Origin: Blautia sp. An249 | GTDB lineage: Bacteria; Bacillota; Clostridia; Lachnospirales; Lachnospiraceae | Assembly (NCBI RefSeq): GCF_002159835.1 | Contig: NZ_NFJL01000008.1 | Location: 1 to 64,000 of the forward strand | DNA length: 64,000 nucleotides | Direction of reading: 5' to 3' | Shown: positions 44,168-54,309 of the stretch, piece after piece | How the letters are laid out: each line of letters starts with the position of its first letter | Position numbering within the stretch: the stretch's first letter is position 1 | Notes under the pieces: generated by a model | Databases searched by the model: none | What the model was told of the DNA's origin: nothing | The model's input: only the letters and a program-made list of their open reading frames with translations | Made by a program: the position numbers and the translations under genes

Positions 44168-44368
44168 TTCGTTCCTCCTGCATATGGTACAGTATCTCTT
44201 GATTCCCACTTTTTTATGCGGGAGTATGTCCGGTGTTTTACATGATTTTTACCTGGATTTAATTTGGATTTGGTAGAAGAAAAAACATTCTGTGAATAAA
44301 ATAAGCAATAGAAAAAAGCTGAGATACAGATTTACAAACAGCAGGTAATACGGAGAGGAGTCAGAGAT

Positions 44369-45121
44369 ATGCTGGAATTAAAAAATGTGACAAAATCATA
44401 CAATGGAAATGTAATCTTAAATGATATGAGTCTGAACGTACAGGAAGGTGAAATCGTATCTATTCTGGGACCGTCAGGGAGCGGAAAGACCACCCTTTTA
44501 AACGTGATCCTGGGAATTACGGAGATTGATCAGGGTGAGTTGATTTATAAGGGAGAGAATCTGACCAATGTGCCCATGGAGCAGAGAGGCTTTAATATTG
44601 TTTTTCAGGATTACGCTTTATTTCCCAATTTAAACGCTTATGAGAATATTACATACGGACTGAAAAATAAACCCGGAATTTCTTCTGAAGAAGAAGTCGA
44701 AGATTTAATTGATCTGCTTGGTTTAAGAGAGCATCTGGATAAGAGAATCGAACAGCTTTCCGGCGGGCAGAAACAGAGAGTGGCTCTGGCCAGAACCATG
44801 GTGATGAAACCGAGAATTCTTCTGCTGGACGAGCCTTTAAGCGCGTTGGACGGAGTTATCAAAGAGTCTATCAAAGACAGGATTAAGACCATTGCCAGAG
44901 AATATCATCTTACCACGATTATTGTTACCCACGACCCGGAGGAAGCCTTAACCCTTTCGGATCGGGTGCTGATTATTAATCAGGGAAAGATTTCCCAGTA
45001 TGCCGAACCGGCGGAAATCATTAACCGGCCAGGTAACCATTTTATCCGGGAATTTATTCTGAATCAGCTGGAGATTAAGAGAAACAATATCTTTTCTCTG
45101 TTCCAGTATAAGACAGCGTAA
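44369..45121 (+). CDS. ABC ATPase of the 2-aminoethylphosphonate importer
   Basis: 250-aa importer ATPase (spermidine/iron/AEP group). Walker A is GPSGSGKTT, the signature is LSGGQKQR, Walker B is ILLLDEPLSALD, and the switch His is in IIVTHDPEEALTLSD. The position, directly upstream of a fused permease and of phnW-phnX, identifies the substrate as 2-aminoethylphosphonate with good confidence (context). RBS GGAGAGGAG. The whole group 44369-49696 reads as one operon with gaps of 13-27 bp. Confidence 0.88.
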   Translation: MLELKNVTKSYNGNVILNDMSLNVQEGEIVSILGPSGSGKTTLLNVILGITEIDQGELIYKGENLTNVPMEQRGFNIVFQDYALFPNLNAYENITYGLKNKPGISSEEEVEDLIDLLGLREHLDKRIEQLSGGQKQRVALARTMVMKPRILLLDEPLSALDGVIKESIKDRIKTIAREYHLTTIIVTHDPEEALTLSDRVLIINQGKISQYAEPAEIINRPGNHFIREFILNQLEIKRNNIFSLFQYKTA

Positions 45122-45148
45122 AGAAATCAGAGGAAAAGGGAAAGAACA

Positions 45149-47785
45149 ATGAAAGAAAAGAAAAATCCGGAGATTAAGCTGATTTTTGCTGCAGTCCTCC
45201 TTTTGTTTCTGTGGTTTCTGGCGGTTCCCATTCTTACCCTTCTTCTGAAATCCTTTCAGAATGAAACAGGAAGTATTTTCAGCCATTATGCAGAAGTATT
45301 TACCGGTGATGGGTTCTGGCAGGCTGTGGGAAACAGTTTCACAGTGGCGGCAGGCAGCGGACTGATTACTACGGTGCTGGCGTTTTTCCTTGCTTACAGC
45401 GTACATTATTCCAACCTTCCGAAAATGGCCAAAAAGATAATCCGAAACGGAGCCGTACTGCCCATGCTTCTCCCTACCATTACCTATGGATTTGCCATTA
45501 TTTATTCCTTCGGAAAGCAGGGGCTGGTCACCCGTATTTTTGGCAGGCAGATTTTTGACATTTACGGGTTCTGGGGACTTTTGCTGGGGTATATGGTTTA
45601 TACCCTTCCTGTATCCTTTCTGCTGATTCAGAATACCATGGGGTACATTGATAAGAAATTCATGGTTGTTTCCCGGGTGATGGGAGATAAAGGACGGAAG
45701 ACCTTTTGTATGACTATTTTAAGACCTCTGGCAGGGACCCTGGCGGCGTCCTTTATCCAGTGTTTCTTCCTGGCGTTTACCGATTTCGGTATTCCCGCTT
45801 CGGTAGGAGGACAGTATGAAGTGGTAGCCTCTGTGCTCTACGACGAGATGCTGGGAAGCATTCCCAACTTTCACAACGGGGCGGTGGTCGCTATTGTGAT
45901 GCTGATTCCATCGATTGTCAGCATTGGCCTTCTGTGCTTCCTGGAAAGATATAACGTACGGTACAATAAGATTTCACCGGTGGAAAACAGGAAGAATCCG
46001 GTAAGGGACGGACTTTGCGCAGTTTTTTCAGGTATGGTTTTGCTGGTGATCCTGATTCTGTTTGCGGTGATTTTCCTGGTGCCCTTTGTGGACGAGTGGC
46101 CTTATCAGATGTCCTTTACACTGAAGCATGTGAAAGAGGCATTCCAGGACAATACTCTGACAGGTGTCTTCAGAAATTCTCTGTTTGTGGCCATTTTAAC
46201 TGCCATTGCAGGTTCCCTGACTGCATATGGAGCCGCTCTGGTAACGGCCAGAAGCCGGATCTCGAAAACCTGTAAGCAGATCATTGAGAGCATTGCCCTG
46301 GTTACCAACACCATTCCCGGAATGGTCATCGGTATTGCCTTTCTGCTGCTGTTTTCGGGAACTCCCCTGCAAAACACCTTTGTACTGATTATTATTTGTA
46401 ATATGATCCATTATTTTTCCACCCCCTATTTAATGATGAAAAATTCTCTGGAAAAGATGAACAGTTCCTGGGAAACGACTGCGATGCTGATGGGGGATAA
46501 CTGGATGAAAACCATTTTCCGTGTGGTAACGCCCAATGCCCTGCCCACGATTATAGAAGTGTTCAGTTACTATTTCGTAAACGCCATGGTAACAGTCAGC
46601 GCAGTGATTTTTGTTGCAGGAGCCAGAACCATGGTTATTACCACGAAGATTAAAGAGCTGCAGCATTTTGCAAGATTTAATGAAATCTTCGTTTTGTCCC
46701 TGTGTATTTTATTTACCAATCTGGCGGCGAAAGGTCTTTTCCGTTTCCTGGCAGGCCATAAAAAGAAGGCGGCGCAAAAAGAGAAGGGAAAAGGAAAATC
46801 AGGTAAGCCCCTGGCTCTGGCAGCGGCCGCTGCGGCAGTGGTTCTGGGCGTCGTTCTTTACCCGGGTCAGAGTGACGGACAGCAGCAGGTCATTATCTAT
46901 TCCAACGCAGACGATGAAGCGGTGGACGCCATGAAACATGCCCTGGATGAAAATGGTTATGAAGGTCAGTATATGTTCCAGACCTTCGGTACTTCCGAGC
47001 TGGGAGGAAGACTGATGGCGGAAGGGAAAAATATGGAGGCGGATCTGGTCACCATGAGTTCCTTCTATCTGGACAGCGCCCAAAAGCAGAATCAGATGTT
47101 TCTGGATCTGACCTTTGATGCGGAAACCCTGACAGAGTTTCCGGATTTTTACCGGCCAATTACTTCCCAGGAAGGGGCAGTCTTTGTGAATACGGAAGTG
47201 ATGAAAGAGGAAAATCTTCCCATGCCTTCTTCTATAAAAGACCTGGCCGATCCCATATATAAAGGCCAGATCTCTGTAACAGATATTAAGAGCTCTTCTA
47301 CAGCATGGCTGCTCATTCAGGCTCTTGTCAGCGAATACGGAGAGGAAGATGCTGCAGAGATTCTCACAGATATATATGAAAATGCAGGTCCCCATATGGA
47401 GGATTCCGGTTCCGGACCTCTGACCAAAGTCCGCTCCGGAGAAGTAGCTATTGGATTCGGACTGCGCCATCAGGCGGTAGCCGATAAAGGGGAAGGAATG
47501 CCTGTGGATTATGTGGATCCCACAGAAGGTAACTTCTCCTTAACGGAATCCATCGCCGTACTGGATAAAGGGGAAGATACCAATCCCCTGGCTATGGAAA
47601 TGGCCCGGTGCATCATTGAAAATGGCCGCAGTGAACTGCAGGAAACCTATCCGAATCCCTTATATGAAGGAGAAACTGTGGACAAGGCCAATGAGTCGGC
47701 TTATCCGAAAGTATATCCGGAAGCCCTGACGGCGGAGCTGTTAGCAGAACATCAAAAGTTGTCCGAAAGCTGTAAATCAAAATAG
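45149..47785 (+). CDS. Fused permease and substrate-binding protein, AEP importer
   Basis: 878-aa protein combining parts that are usually separate. Residues about 1-540 are a duplicated binding-protein-dependent permease, with two sets of six helices; EAA-like loops are visible in RVMGDKGRKTFCMTIL and TAMLMGDNWMKTIFRV. A Lys-rich linker (about 535-550) leads to a further helix (about 553-572) and then a periplasmic-binding domain (about 577-878) of the iron/AEP class, starting VIIYSNADDEAVDAM. The last helix acts as a membrane anchor, so the receptor is tethered to its channel. This fits the ATPase, phnW and phnX around it. Confidence 0.85.
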   Translation: MKEKKNPEIKLIFAAVLLLFLWFLAVPILTLLLKSFQNETGSIFSHYAEVFTGDGFWQAVGNSFTVAAGSGLITTVLAFFLAYSVHYSNLPKMAKKIIRNGAVLPMLLPTITYGFAIIYSFGKQGLVTRIFGRQIFDIYGFWGLLLGYMVYTLPVSFLLIQNTMGYIDKKFMVVSRVMGDKGRKTFCMTILRPLAGTLAASFIQCFFLAFTDFGIPASVGGQYEVVASVLYDEMLGSIPNFHNGAVVAIVMLIPSIVSIGLLCFLERYNVRYNKISPVENRKNPVRDGLCAVFSGMVLLVILILFAVIFLVPFVDEWPYQMSFTLKHVKEAFQDNTLTGVFRNSLFVAILTAIAGSLTAYGAALVTARSRISKTCKQIIESIALVTNTIPGMVIGIAFLLLFSGTPLQNTFVLIIICNMIHYFSTPYLMMKNSLEKMNSSWETTAMLMGDNWMKTIFRVVTPNALPTIIEVFSYYFVNAMVTVSAVIFVAGARTMVITTKIKELQHFARFNEIFVLSLCILFTNLAAKGLFRFLAGHKKKAAQKEKGKGKSGKPLALAAAAAAVVLGVVLYPGQSDGQQQVIIYSNADDEAVDAMKHALDENGYEGQYMFQTFGTSELGGRLMAEGKNMEADLVTMSSFYLDSAQKQNQMFLDLTFDAETLTEFPDFYRPITSQEGAVFVNTEVMKEENLPMPSSIKDLADPIYKGQISVTDIKSSSTAWLLIQALVSEYGEEDAAEILTDIYENAGPHMEDSGSGPLTKVRSGEVAIGFGLRHQAVADKGEGMPVDYVDPTEGNFSLTESIAVLDKGEDTNPLAMEMARCIIENGRSELQETYPNPLYEGETVDKANESAYPKVYPEALTAELLAEHQKLSESCKSK

Positions 47786-47808
47786 ATAAAAGTAGAAAGG
47801 AAAGACAA

Positions 47809-48912
47809 ATGGTACATTACAAATTATTAACACCTGGCCCACTGACCACTACAATCAGCGTAAAGAAAGAGATGATGACCGATCACTGCACCTGGGACAA
47901 TGACTATAAACAGATTACCCAGAAGATCCGTAAGAAACTGCTGGATTTGGCCCATGTATCCGAAGAGGACTATACGGCAGTTTTGATGCAGGGAAGCGGA
48001 AGTTTCGGAGTAGAATCGGTTCTGACCAGTGTGATCGGAAAGGATGAGAAACTTTTAATCATAACCAATGGGGCTTACGGGGAGCGCATGATTGATATTT
48101 GCAGCCACGCGCAGATTCCATATTCCGTTTACGAGACTCCCTATGATCAGATTCCATCAGCCGCCCGGGTAAAAGAGATTCTGAAAGAGGATCCGGCCAT
48201 TACCCATGTGGCAATGGTACACAGTGAGACGACTTCCGGGATTTTAAATGATATAGAGTCTGTAACCAAAGTCGTAAAAAAAGCGGGCAAAACCATGATT
48301 GTAGACGCTATGTCCAGCTTTGCCGGAGTGGAGATTGAGGTCGGCAAACTGGGAATCGACTTTATCATCAGCAGCGCCAATAAATGTATCCAGGGCGTGC
48401 CGGGATTCTCCTTTATTATCTGCAGAAGAAAGAAACTGACAGAGAGCAAAGGCAAGGCGAGAAGTCTCTCCCTGGATCTGTACGACCAGTGGGAAACCAT
48501 GGAAAAAGATGGAAAATGGCGCTTTACTTCTCCTACTCACACGGTGCTGGCTTTTGCAAAAGCTATGGAAGAGCTGGAAGAAGAGGGCGGAATCCCTGCC
48601 AGATCGAAACGGTATTATGACAACAACCGGCTCTTAATCGCCCGGATGAAAGAGATGGGTATTAAGACCTATATTGGAGAGGAACACCAGGGACCGATTA
48701 TCACCACCTTTTTCTACCCCGAGCACCACAATTTCTCTTTCCAGGAAATGTATGCCTTTATTAAAGAGAGAGGATATGCTATTTATCCGGGGAAAGTAAC
48801 CGATGCAGATACCTTCCGGATTGGCAATATCGGGGAAATTTATGAAGAAGATATTATAAAGCTGTGTGATATTTTCAAAGAATTTTTTGAAAAAGCAGGC
48901 GCGGATGCATAA
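47809..48912 (+). CDS. phnW: 2-aminoethylphosphonate-pyruvate transaminase
   Basis: 367-aa class V aminotransferase that converts 2-aminoethylphosphonate and pyruvate to phosphonoacetaldehyde and alanine. The PLP lysine is K192 in SSANKCIQGVPGF, and the aspartate that contacts the pyridine N is in IVDAMSSFAGVEI. The start TPGPLTTTISVK is the PhnW signature. Product passes to phnX, 13 bp downstream. RBS AAAGGAAAG. It is cytoplasmic; the pathway yields phosphate, acetaldehyde and alanine, useful as P, N or C source. Confidence 0.96.
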   Translation: MVHYKLLTPGPLTTTISVKKEMMTDHCTWDNDYKQITQKIRKKLLDLAHVSEEDYTAVLMQGSGSFGVESVLTSVIGKDEKLLIITNGAYGERMIDICSHAQIPYSVYETPYDQIPSAARVKEILKEDPAITHVAMVHSETTSGILNDIESVTKVVKKAGKTMIVDAMSSFAGVEIEVGKLGIDFIISSANKCIQGVPGFSFIICRRKKLTESKGKARSLSLDLYDQWETMEKDGKWRFTSPTHTVLAFAKAMEELEEEGGIPARSKRYYDNNRLLIARMKEMGIKTYIGEEHQGPIITTFFYPEHHNFSFQEMYAFIKERGYAIYPGKVTDADTFRIGNIGEIYEEDIIKLCDIFKEFFEKAGADA

Positions 48913-48925
48913 GGAGAGAAATCAG

Positions 48926-49696
48926 ATGAAGACAAAAAAAGAAGCAGTCATTTTCGACTGGGCAGGAACTACGGTAGACTACGGATGCTTTGCTCCGGTG
49001 CAGGCATTCTCTGAAGTTTTTAAGGAAGCGGGAATAGTTCCCACCATGGAAGAAGTCAGAGAACCCATGGGAATGCTGAAATGGGATCACATTTACACCA
49101 TGCTGAACATGCCCGGAATCAAAGAAGAATGGAAGAAAAAATACGGGAAAGAACCGGGAAAAGAAGAAGCAGATCAGTTGTATGCCCGGTTTGAACCGGC
49201 TCTTTTAAAAATTTTAAACCAGTACGCCGAGCCCAAGCCGTACGTTTTGGAAACCGTTGAAAAGTTAAGAGAGATGGGAATCAAAATAGGGTCTACCACA
49301 GGATATACAGATCTTATGATGGAGATTGTAGTTCCGGCGGCGAAGGAACTGGGGTATGCGCCGGACTGCTGGTTCAGCCCCGATTCCACCGGAGGAATGG
49401 GACGTCCCTACCCCTACATGGTTTTTAAGAATATGGAAGCTTTAAAGATCTCTTCTACAGAGAAAGTCATGAAAGTGGGAGACACAGTTTCTGATATTCT
49501 GGAAGGGAAGAACGCCGGGATGTTTACCATAGGAATTCTGGAAGGAAGTTCTGCTATGGGACTGTCTTTGGAAGAATATGAGGCTCTTTCTCAGGAAGAA
49601 CAGGAAAAACAGAGGGAGCAGGCCAAGAAAAAATTTGAAGAAGCCGGGGCCGATGCGGTTGTAAGAGATATTCGCGGAATTTTAGAATACATTTAA
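48926..49696 (+). CDS. phnX: Phosphonoacetaldehyde hydrolase
   Basis: 256-aa HAD-superfamily phosphonatase that splits the C-P bond of phosphonoacetaldehyde to acetaldehyde and phosphate. The nucleophile is D11 in FDWAGTTVDYG; the Schiff-base lysine is K52 in MGMLKWDHI, which is specific for this enzyme; the Thr of motif II is in GSTTGYTD; the acidic motif is VGDTVSDILEG. Start at 48926 with RBS AAGGAG; the frame is open further 5' but overlaps phnW. A terminator follows. Confidence 0.95.
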   Translation: MKTKKEAVIFDWAGTTVDYGCFAPVQAFSEVFKEAGIVPTMEEVREPMGMLKWDHIYTMLNMPGIKEEWKKKYGKEPGKEEADQLYARFEPALLKILNQYAEPKPYVLETVEKLREMGIKIGSTTGYTDLMMEIVVPAAKELGYAPDCWFSPDSTGGMGRPYPYMVFKNMEALKISSTEKVMKVGDTVSDILEGKNAGMFTIGILEGSSAMGLSLEEYEALSQEEQEKQREQAKKKFEEAGADAVVRDIRGILEYI

Positions 49697-49711
49697 AAAG
49701 ATGAGTTGTCT

Positions 49712-49752
49712 TAATGCGCCATATGATTTCCAGTCATGTGGCGTATTATTTT
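49712..49752 (+). terminator. Intrinsic terminator after phnX
   Basis: AATGCGCCATATG pairs with CATGTGGCGTATT (one G-T pair), followed by ATTTTG. Confidence 0.75.
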
Positions 49753-49861
49753 GAATTTACAAGTGAGTTTCTATGATGTATAATTAATTGCATAATAATA
49801 TTAGTAATATCTGAAAGTTTAGAAAAACAGTGCATGATAACCCATAAAGCGAGGACAGCAT

Positions 49862-50569
49862 ATGGAGGAAGGATTTGTAAGATTAGAAAAGGTATCAAAA
49901 ATTTATGGATCCGGAGAGGTACAGATTAAAGCGGTAGACGAGATCGAATTTTCCATTGAAAAGGGAGAATTTGTAATTATTGTAGGACCCAGCGGCGCCG
50001 GTAAGACTACGGTGCTCAATATTCTGGGAGGGATGGATGCGGTCACTTCCGGAGAAGTATGGGTGGACGGAAAAAATATTGCTCAGTATAACAGCAGGCA
50101 GCTTACCCGGTATCGGAGAGAAGACATTGGATTCGTTTTCCAGTTTTATAATCTGGTGCCCAACTTAACGGCTCTGGAAAACGTGGAGCTGGCGCTGCAG
50201 ATCTGTAAGAATCCTCTGGATGCAGCTACAGTTTTAGAGGAAGTGGGACTGAAGGAACGGGTGAAGAATTTTCCCGCTCAGCTTTCCGGAGGAGAGCAGC
50301 AGAGAGTTTCCATTGCCAGGGCTCTGGCTAAGAACCCGAAACTGCTTTTGTGTGACGAGCCTACGGGAGCTCTGGATTATCAGACAGGAAAATCCATCTT
50401 AAAGCTTCTTCAGGATATGTGCCGGCAAAGAGGAATGACCGTTATTGTTATCACGCACAATTCTGCGCTGACCCCCATGGCGGACCGGGTAATTAAGATT
50501 AAGAACGGAAAAGTATCCGCAATGAAACGAAATGAGACCCCGGTTCCTGTGGAAAATATCGAGTGGTAG
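49862..50569 (+). CDS. ABC ATPase, MacB/LolD type
   Basis: 235-aa ATPase of the mechanotransmission (MacB/LolD/FtsE) group: Walker [10 protein letters not shown], signature LSGGEQQR, Walker [13 protein letters not shown] and the TGALD motif, which is typical of this group. It pairs with the large FtsX-like permease gene that starts 9 bp after its stop. The spacing and lack of a substrate-binding gene point to export or a membrane-shaping role. RBS GCGAGGAC is weak. Preceding AT-rich DNA (49755-49840) probably holds its promoter. Confidence 0.92.
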   Translation: MEEGFVRLEKVSKIYGSGEVQIKAVDEIEFSIEKGEFVIIVGPSGAGKTTVLNILGGMDAVTSGEVWVDGKNIAQYNSRQLTRYRREDIGFVFQFYNLVPNLTALENVELALQICKNPLDAATVLEEVGLKERVKNFPAQLSGGEQQRVSIARALAKNPKLLLCDEPTGALDYQTGKSILKLLQDMCRQRGMTVIVITHNSALTPMADRVIKIKNGKVSAMKRNETPVPVENIEW

Positions 50570-50578
50570 GTGGAGAAG

Positions 50579-53500
50579 ATGAAAAAAGCTTTGAAAAAAG
50601 ATTTCTGGATGGAAATCCGTAAGAGCCCGGCCCGGTTTATATCTATCTTTTTCATTGTGGCCCTGGGGGTGGCGTTTTTTTCAGGGATCCAGGCATCCTC
50701 ACCGGATATGCGGGCCTCCGGAGACGCCTATTTTGATGCCAATCATCTGATGGATATAAAAGTAGTCAGTACGCTGGGCTTTGAGGAAAAGGATATTCAG
50801 GCTCTGGCCGGTGTGGACGAAGTGGAACTGGCAGAAGGAGCTTACGGAACAGATGTCCTTTGCGGAGAAGAAAATTCTCAGAGTGTTTTACATATAGAAA
50901 GTATCAATGATCAGGTAAATGAGCTGACAGTATCAGAAGGAAGGCTCCCGGAAGAAAAAGGGGAGTGTTTTTTAGATACTGCTTTTTTTGAATCTAAGGA
51001 GTTCTCTCTGGGAGATACCCTTCAGGTGCAGGAAGAGGGAGAGAACGGAATCCTGACTACAAAAGAGTTTGAAATTGTGGGGCATGGAAGCAGTCCCCTT
51101 TATATTTCCTTCAGCCGGGGAAATACCACCCTGGGAACCGGGGAGGTGGACGGATTTATTTACGTGCCTGCGGAAGCTTTTTCCCAGGATACTTATACCC
51201 AGGCCTATCTTCTGGTTGATCAGGCTGCGGATTTAAGCAGTTATTCCGACGGCTACAGCAATCTGATTAAAAAGATCAGAGATCGGCTGGAGGGGATTGA
51301 AGAAGAACAGTGCAGGATCCGCTATGCCGATGTGAAAGAAGAGGCCGAAGAAGAGCTGGCCGATGCCGAAAAAGAACTGGCCGACGGAAAGAGAGAAGCC
51401 GAAGAAGAGCTGGCCGACGCCCGTAAAGAACTGGCCGACGGAAGGAAAGAGTACGAAGACGGGCTGGCAGAGTATGAGGACGGAAAGAAACAGTTAGAAG
51501 ATGCAAAGAAAGAGATTGCAGACGGAAAGAAAGAACTGGAAGATGGTAAGAAACAACTGGAGGACGGGAAAGAGCAGATACGGGATGCAAAGAAACAGGT
51601 TGCAGAAGGATATAAGGAACTGGCCGACTCCAGAGCAAAGCTGACGGACGGAAGACAGGAGCTGGAGGACGGCAAACGGCAGGTGGAAGAGGGACAGCAA
51701 CAACTGGATCAGCAAAAAGAAGAAGCCGGGCTGGAAGAGGCCCAAAAGGAACTGGAAGCAGGAAAGGAGCAGCTTGCAGCGGGATGGAAGGCCTATGAAG
51801 AGGGAGTTTCCCAGATTCAGCAATACGAAGAAAACCTGCCCCAGGTAAAAGAGGGATATGCCCAGGCATCTGCTCTTCTTGCCCAGGCACAGGAAGGGTA
51901 TGCCCAGGCGCAGACGGCCTATGAAGCTCTGGGGGTGGCCATAGAAGCGGGAATCGCCACAGAGGAAATGAAGGCGGAGTACGAAAAATTAGGGGCTCAG
52001 ATTGCAGAACTGGAAGGAAATATTGCTGTCATTCAGGAGAATATGGCAACCTTACAGGCTATTCTGGACAGGGAGGAAGAAATTGCTCTGGCAAAGGCCG
52101 CTCTTCCCGGACAGAAGGAGCAGTTAGAGGCCAGTCAGGCTCAGTTGGAGGCCGGGGAGGCCGAGCTTTCGGAAGGCCTGAAACAGATAGAGGCGGCCCA
52201 GACCCAGTTAGATGCGGCAAGGGCCGAAATCGAAGCAAATGAAGCAGTCATAGTTCAGGGAGAGGCCCAGATAAAGGAGGGAGAAGCTCAGCTTGAGTCA
52301 GCCCAGGCAGAAATCGAGGCCAATGAACAGACAATCAAAGACAGCGAAAAAGAGATAGCAGAAAATGAGACGAAGATAGAGGATGGAGAAAAAGAGATTG
52401 CGGAGAATGAAGAGAAACTTGCGGACGCCCGGAAGGAATTAGAAGACGCTCAGAAGAAACTGGAAGACGGGGAAAAAGAATACGAAGACGGAAAGAAGGA
52501 AGCAGAAGAGGAGATTGCCGAGGGAGAACAGAAGCTGGCCGACGCCAGGGAGGAATTACAAGATCTGGAAGTTCCCCAGTGGTACATCACCGATCGGGAA
52601 GATTTGCCGGAATACAGCGAGTATGGGGAAAACGCAGACAGGATCCAGAATATCGGAAAAGTTTTCCCGGTCATCTTTTTCCTGGTGGCTGCTCTGATCA
52701 GTCTGACTACCATGACCCGTATGGTAGAGGAACAGCGAACGCAGATAGGAACCTTAAAAGCCCTGGGATATGAAAAGGGGGAAATCGCCGCCAAGTATCT
52801 GCGGTATGCTTTCCTGGCCACAGTGGGGGGAAGTATCCTGGGAGTTCTGTTCGGAGAAAAGGTTCTGCCCTTCATTATTATAAAAGCTTACGGAATCATG
52901 TATCACAGTATGGATACCCAGCTTCGCATCCAGTATGAATGGAAATTTGCCCTGATTGCTTCAGGAGCCGCTATTGCCTGTACCATGGGCGCAACCTTTG
53001 TCTCCTGCCGCAGAGAGCTTGCGGAGACTCCGGCGAACCTGATGCGTCCTCCGGCGCCTAAGGAAGGGAAACGGGTATGGCTGGAGAAAGTTCCCTTTAT
53101 CTGGAAACATCTGAATTTTACCTGGAAATCCACGGTTCGGAATCTGTTCCGTTACAAAAAACGATTCTTTATGACCATTTTTGGAATTTCAGGCAGTATG
53201 GCGTTGATGCTGGTGGGATTTGGCCTGCGGGATTCCATTATGGATATTGCCAATATTCAGTATGAGGAACTGCAGCATTTTGACGGTACAGTTATTTTAG
53301 ATGAGGATGCCACAGACCAGGAAAAAGAAGAGCTGACAGAATATCTGAATGGGCAGGAAGAGATTGAGAGAGCGACTCAGGTTCTGATGAAGACCATGAC
53401 AGCAGATACCGGAAAATCCAAATTAAGCGAGTATATTTATGTGCCGGGGGATATGGAGTCCTTTGAAAAGGATGTGACCTTACGGGACAGAAAGACACAG

Positions 53501-54253
53501 GAGGAATTTCAGCTTGACGATACCGGAGCGGTAATCTCTGAAAAGACGGCCAGCCTTCTGGATGTGAAAGCCGGAGAAACCATTGTTCTTGAGGAAGACA
53601 ACCGGGAGTATGAGGTTTTGGTGGCGGCAGTCTGTGAAAACTATATGGGACACTATGTATATATGACAGAAGCCGTTTACCGGGAGATCTTTGAAGAAGA
53701 ACCGGAATATAATGACATTTTGATTACTTACAAAACGGAGGAAGAGTCCCGGATGGAGGAGATTGGGCAGGAAATTCTGGAGAAGCCGGCGGCTTTAAGC
53801 ATCAGCTATACAGGAAGTATCAAAGAACAGCTGAACCGGATGTTAAGCAGTCTGGGAATGGTTATTGTGGTTCTGATTGTGTCTGCAGGAATGCTGGCCT
53901 TTGTGGTGTTGTATAACCTGAATAATATCAATATCACAGAGCGTCAGAGAGAGTTGGCTACTTTAAAAGTTCTGGGATTCTATGACAAAGAGGTGGCAGG
54001 GTACGTTTTCCGGGAAAATGTCCTGCTGACCCTGATCGGGGTGCTGACAGGAGCCCTTCTGGGAATCGGACTTCACCGCTACGTGATTACCACAGTGGAA
54101 GTGGAGGCCTGTATGTTCGGACGCAACATCGGCATTTTAAGTTATCTTATAAGCGGCGTTCTGACCTGTGCCTTTGCGCTGATTGTCAATCAGGTGATGC
54201 ACCATAAACTGAAGAAGATAAATATGGTGGAATCTCTGAAAAGCGTAGAATAA
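50579..54253 (+). CDS. FtsX-like ABC permease with giant coiled coil
   Basis: 1224-aa permease of the MacB/FtsX superfamily. TM1 lies at about residues 20-40. A beta-rich extracytoplasmic part (about 45-235) is followed by a very long coiled coil (about 245-665) built of seven-residue-like repeats such as DGKKELEDGKKQLEDGK and later EIEANEQTIKDSEKEIAEN. The three further helices of the first FtsX domain (about 695-820) contain TMTRMVEEQRTQIGTLKALGY; a second FtsX domain has its helices near 1085-1215. The coiled coil, about 420 residues, could reach 60 nm and span the cell wall. Start at 50579 for its RBS; an earlier GTG lacks one. Confidence 0.85.
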   Translation: MKKALKKDFWMEIRKSPARFISIFFIVALGVAFFSGIQASSPDMRASGDAYFDANHLMDIKVVSTLGFEEKDIQALAGVDEVELAEGAYGTDVLCGEENSQSVLHIESINDQVNELTVSEGRLPEEKGECFLDTAFFESKEFSLGDTLQVQEEGENGILTTKEFEIVGHGSSPLYISFSRGNTTLGTGEVDGFIYVPAEAFSQDTYTQAYLLVDQAADLSSYSDGYSNLIKKIRDRLEGIEEEQCRIRYADVKEEAEEELADAEKELADGKREAEEELADARKELADGRKEYEDGLAEYEDGKKQLEDAKKEIADGKKELEDGKKQLEDGKEQIRDAKKQVAEGYKELADSRAKLTDGRQELEDGKRQVEEGQQQLDQQKEEAGLEEAQKELEAGKEQLAAGWKAYEEGVSQIQQYEENLPQVKEGYAQASALLAQAQEGYAQAQTAYEALGVAIEAGIATEEMKAEYEKLGAQIAELEGNIAVIQENMATLQAILDREEEIALAKAALPGQKEQLEASQAQLEAGEAELSEGLKQIEAAQTQLDAARAEIEANEAVIVQGEAQIKEGEAQLESAQAEIEANEQTIKDSEKEIAENETKIEDGEKEIAENEEKLADARKELEDAQKKLEDGEKEYEDGKKEAEEEIAEGEQKLADAREELQDLEVPQWYITDREDLPEYSEYGENADRIQNIGKVFPVIFFLVAALISLTTMTRMVEEQRTQIGTLKALGYEKGEIAAKYLRYAFLATVGGSILGVLFGEKVLPFIIIKAYGIMYHSMDTQLRIQYEWKFALIASGAAIACTMGATFVSCRRELAETPANLMRPPAPKEGKRVWLEKVPFIWKHLNFTWKSTVRNLFRYKKRFFMTIFGISGSMALMLVGFGLRDSIMDIANIQYEELQHFDGTVILDEDATDQEKEELTEYLNGQEEIERATQVLMKTMTADTGKSKLSEYIYVPGDMESFEKDVTLRDRKTQEEFQLDDTGAVISEKTASLLDVKAGETIVLEEDNREYEVLVAAVCENYMGHYVYMTEAVYREIFEEEPEYNDILITYKTEEESRMEEIGQEILEKPAALSISYTGSIKEQLNRMLSSLGMVIVVLIVSAGMLAFVVLYNLNNINITERQRELATLKVLGFYDKEVAGYVFRENVLLTLIGVLTGALLGIGLHRYVITTVEVEACMFGRNIGILSYLISGVLTCAFALIVNQVMHHKLKKINMVESLKSVE

Positions 54254-54274
54254 GAAGATTTCCCAAAAAGATTC

Positions 54275-54303
54275 TTGACAAATAAAAAAAAGACAATTAT
54301 TAT
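54275..54303 (+). promoter_or_regulatory. Sigma-A promoter of the valS T-box transcript
   Basis: TTGACA (54275-54280), 17 bp, TATTAT (54298-54303). It lies just upstream of the T-box stem I. Confidence 0.85.
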
Positions 54304-54309
54304 ACTTTT

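Noticed and set aside
51276-51890. Long minus-strand frame rich in Leu, Pro and Arg
   Set aside because: It is the antisense reading of the repetitive coiled-coil codons of the FtsX-like permease and has no start signal.
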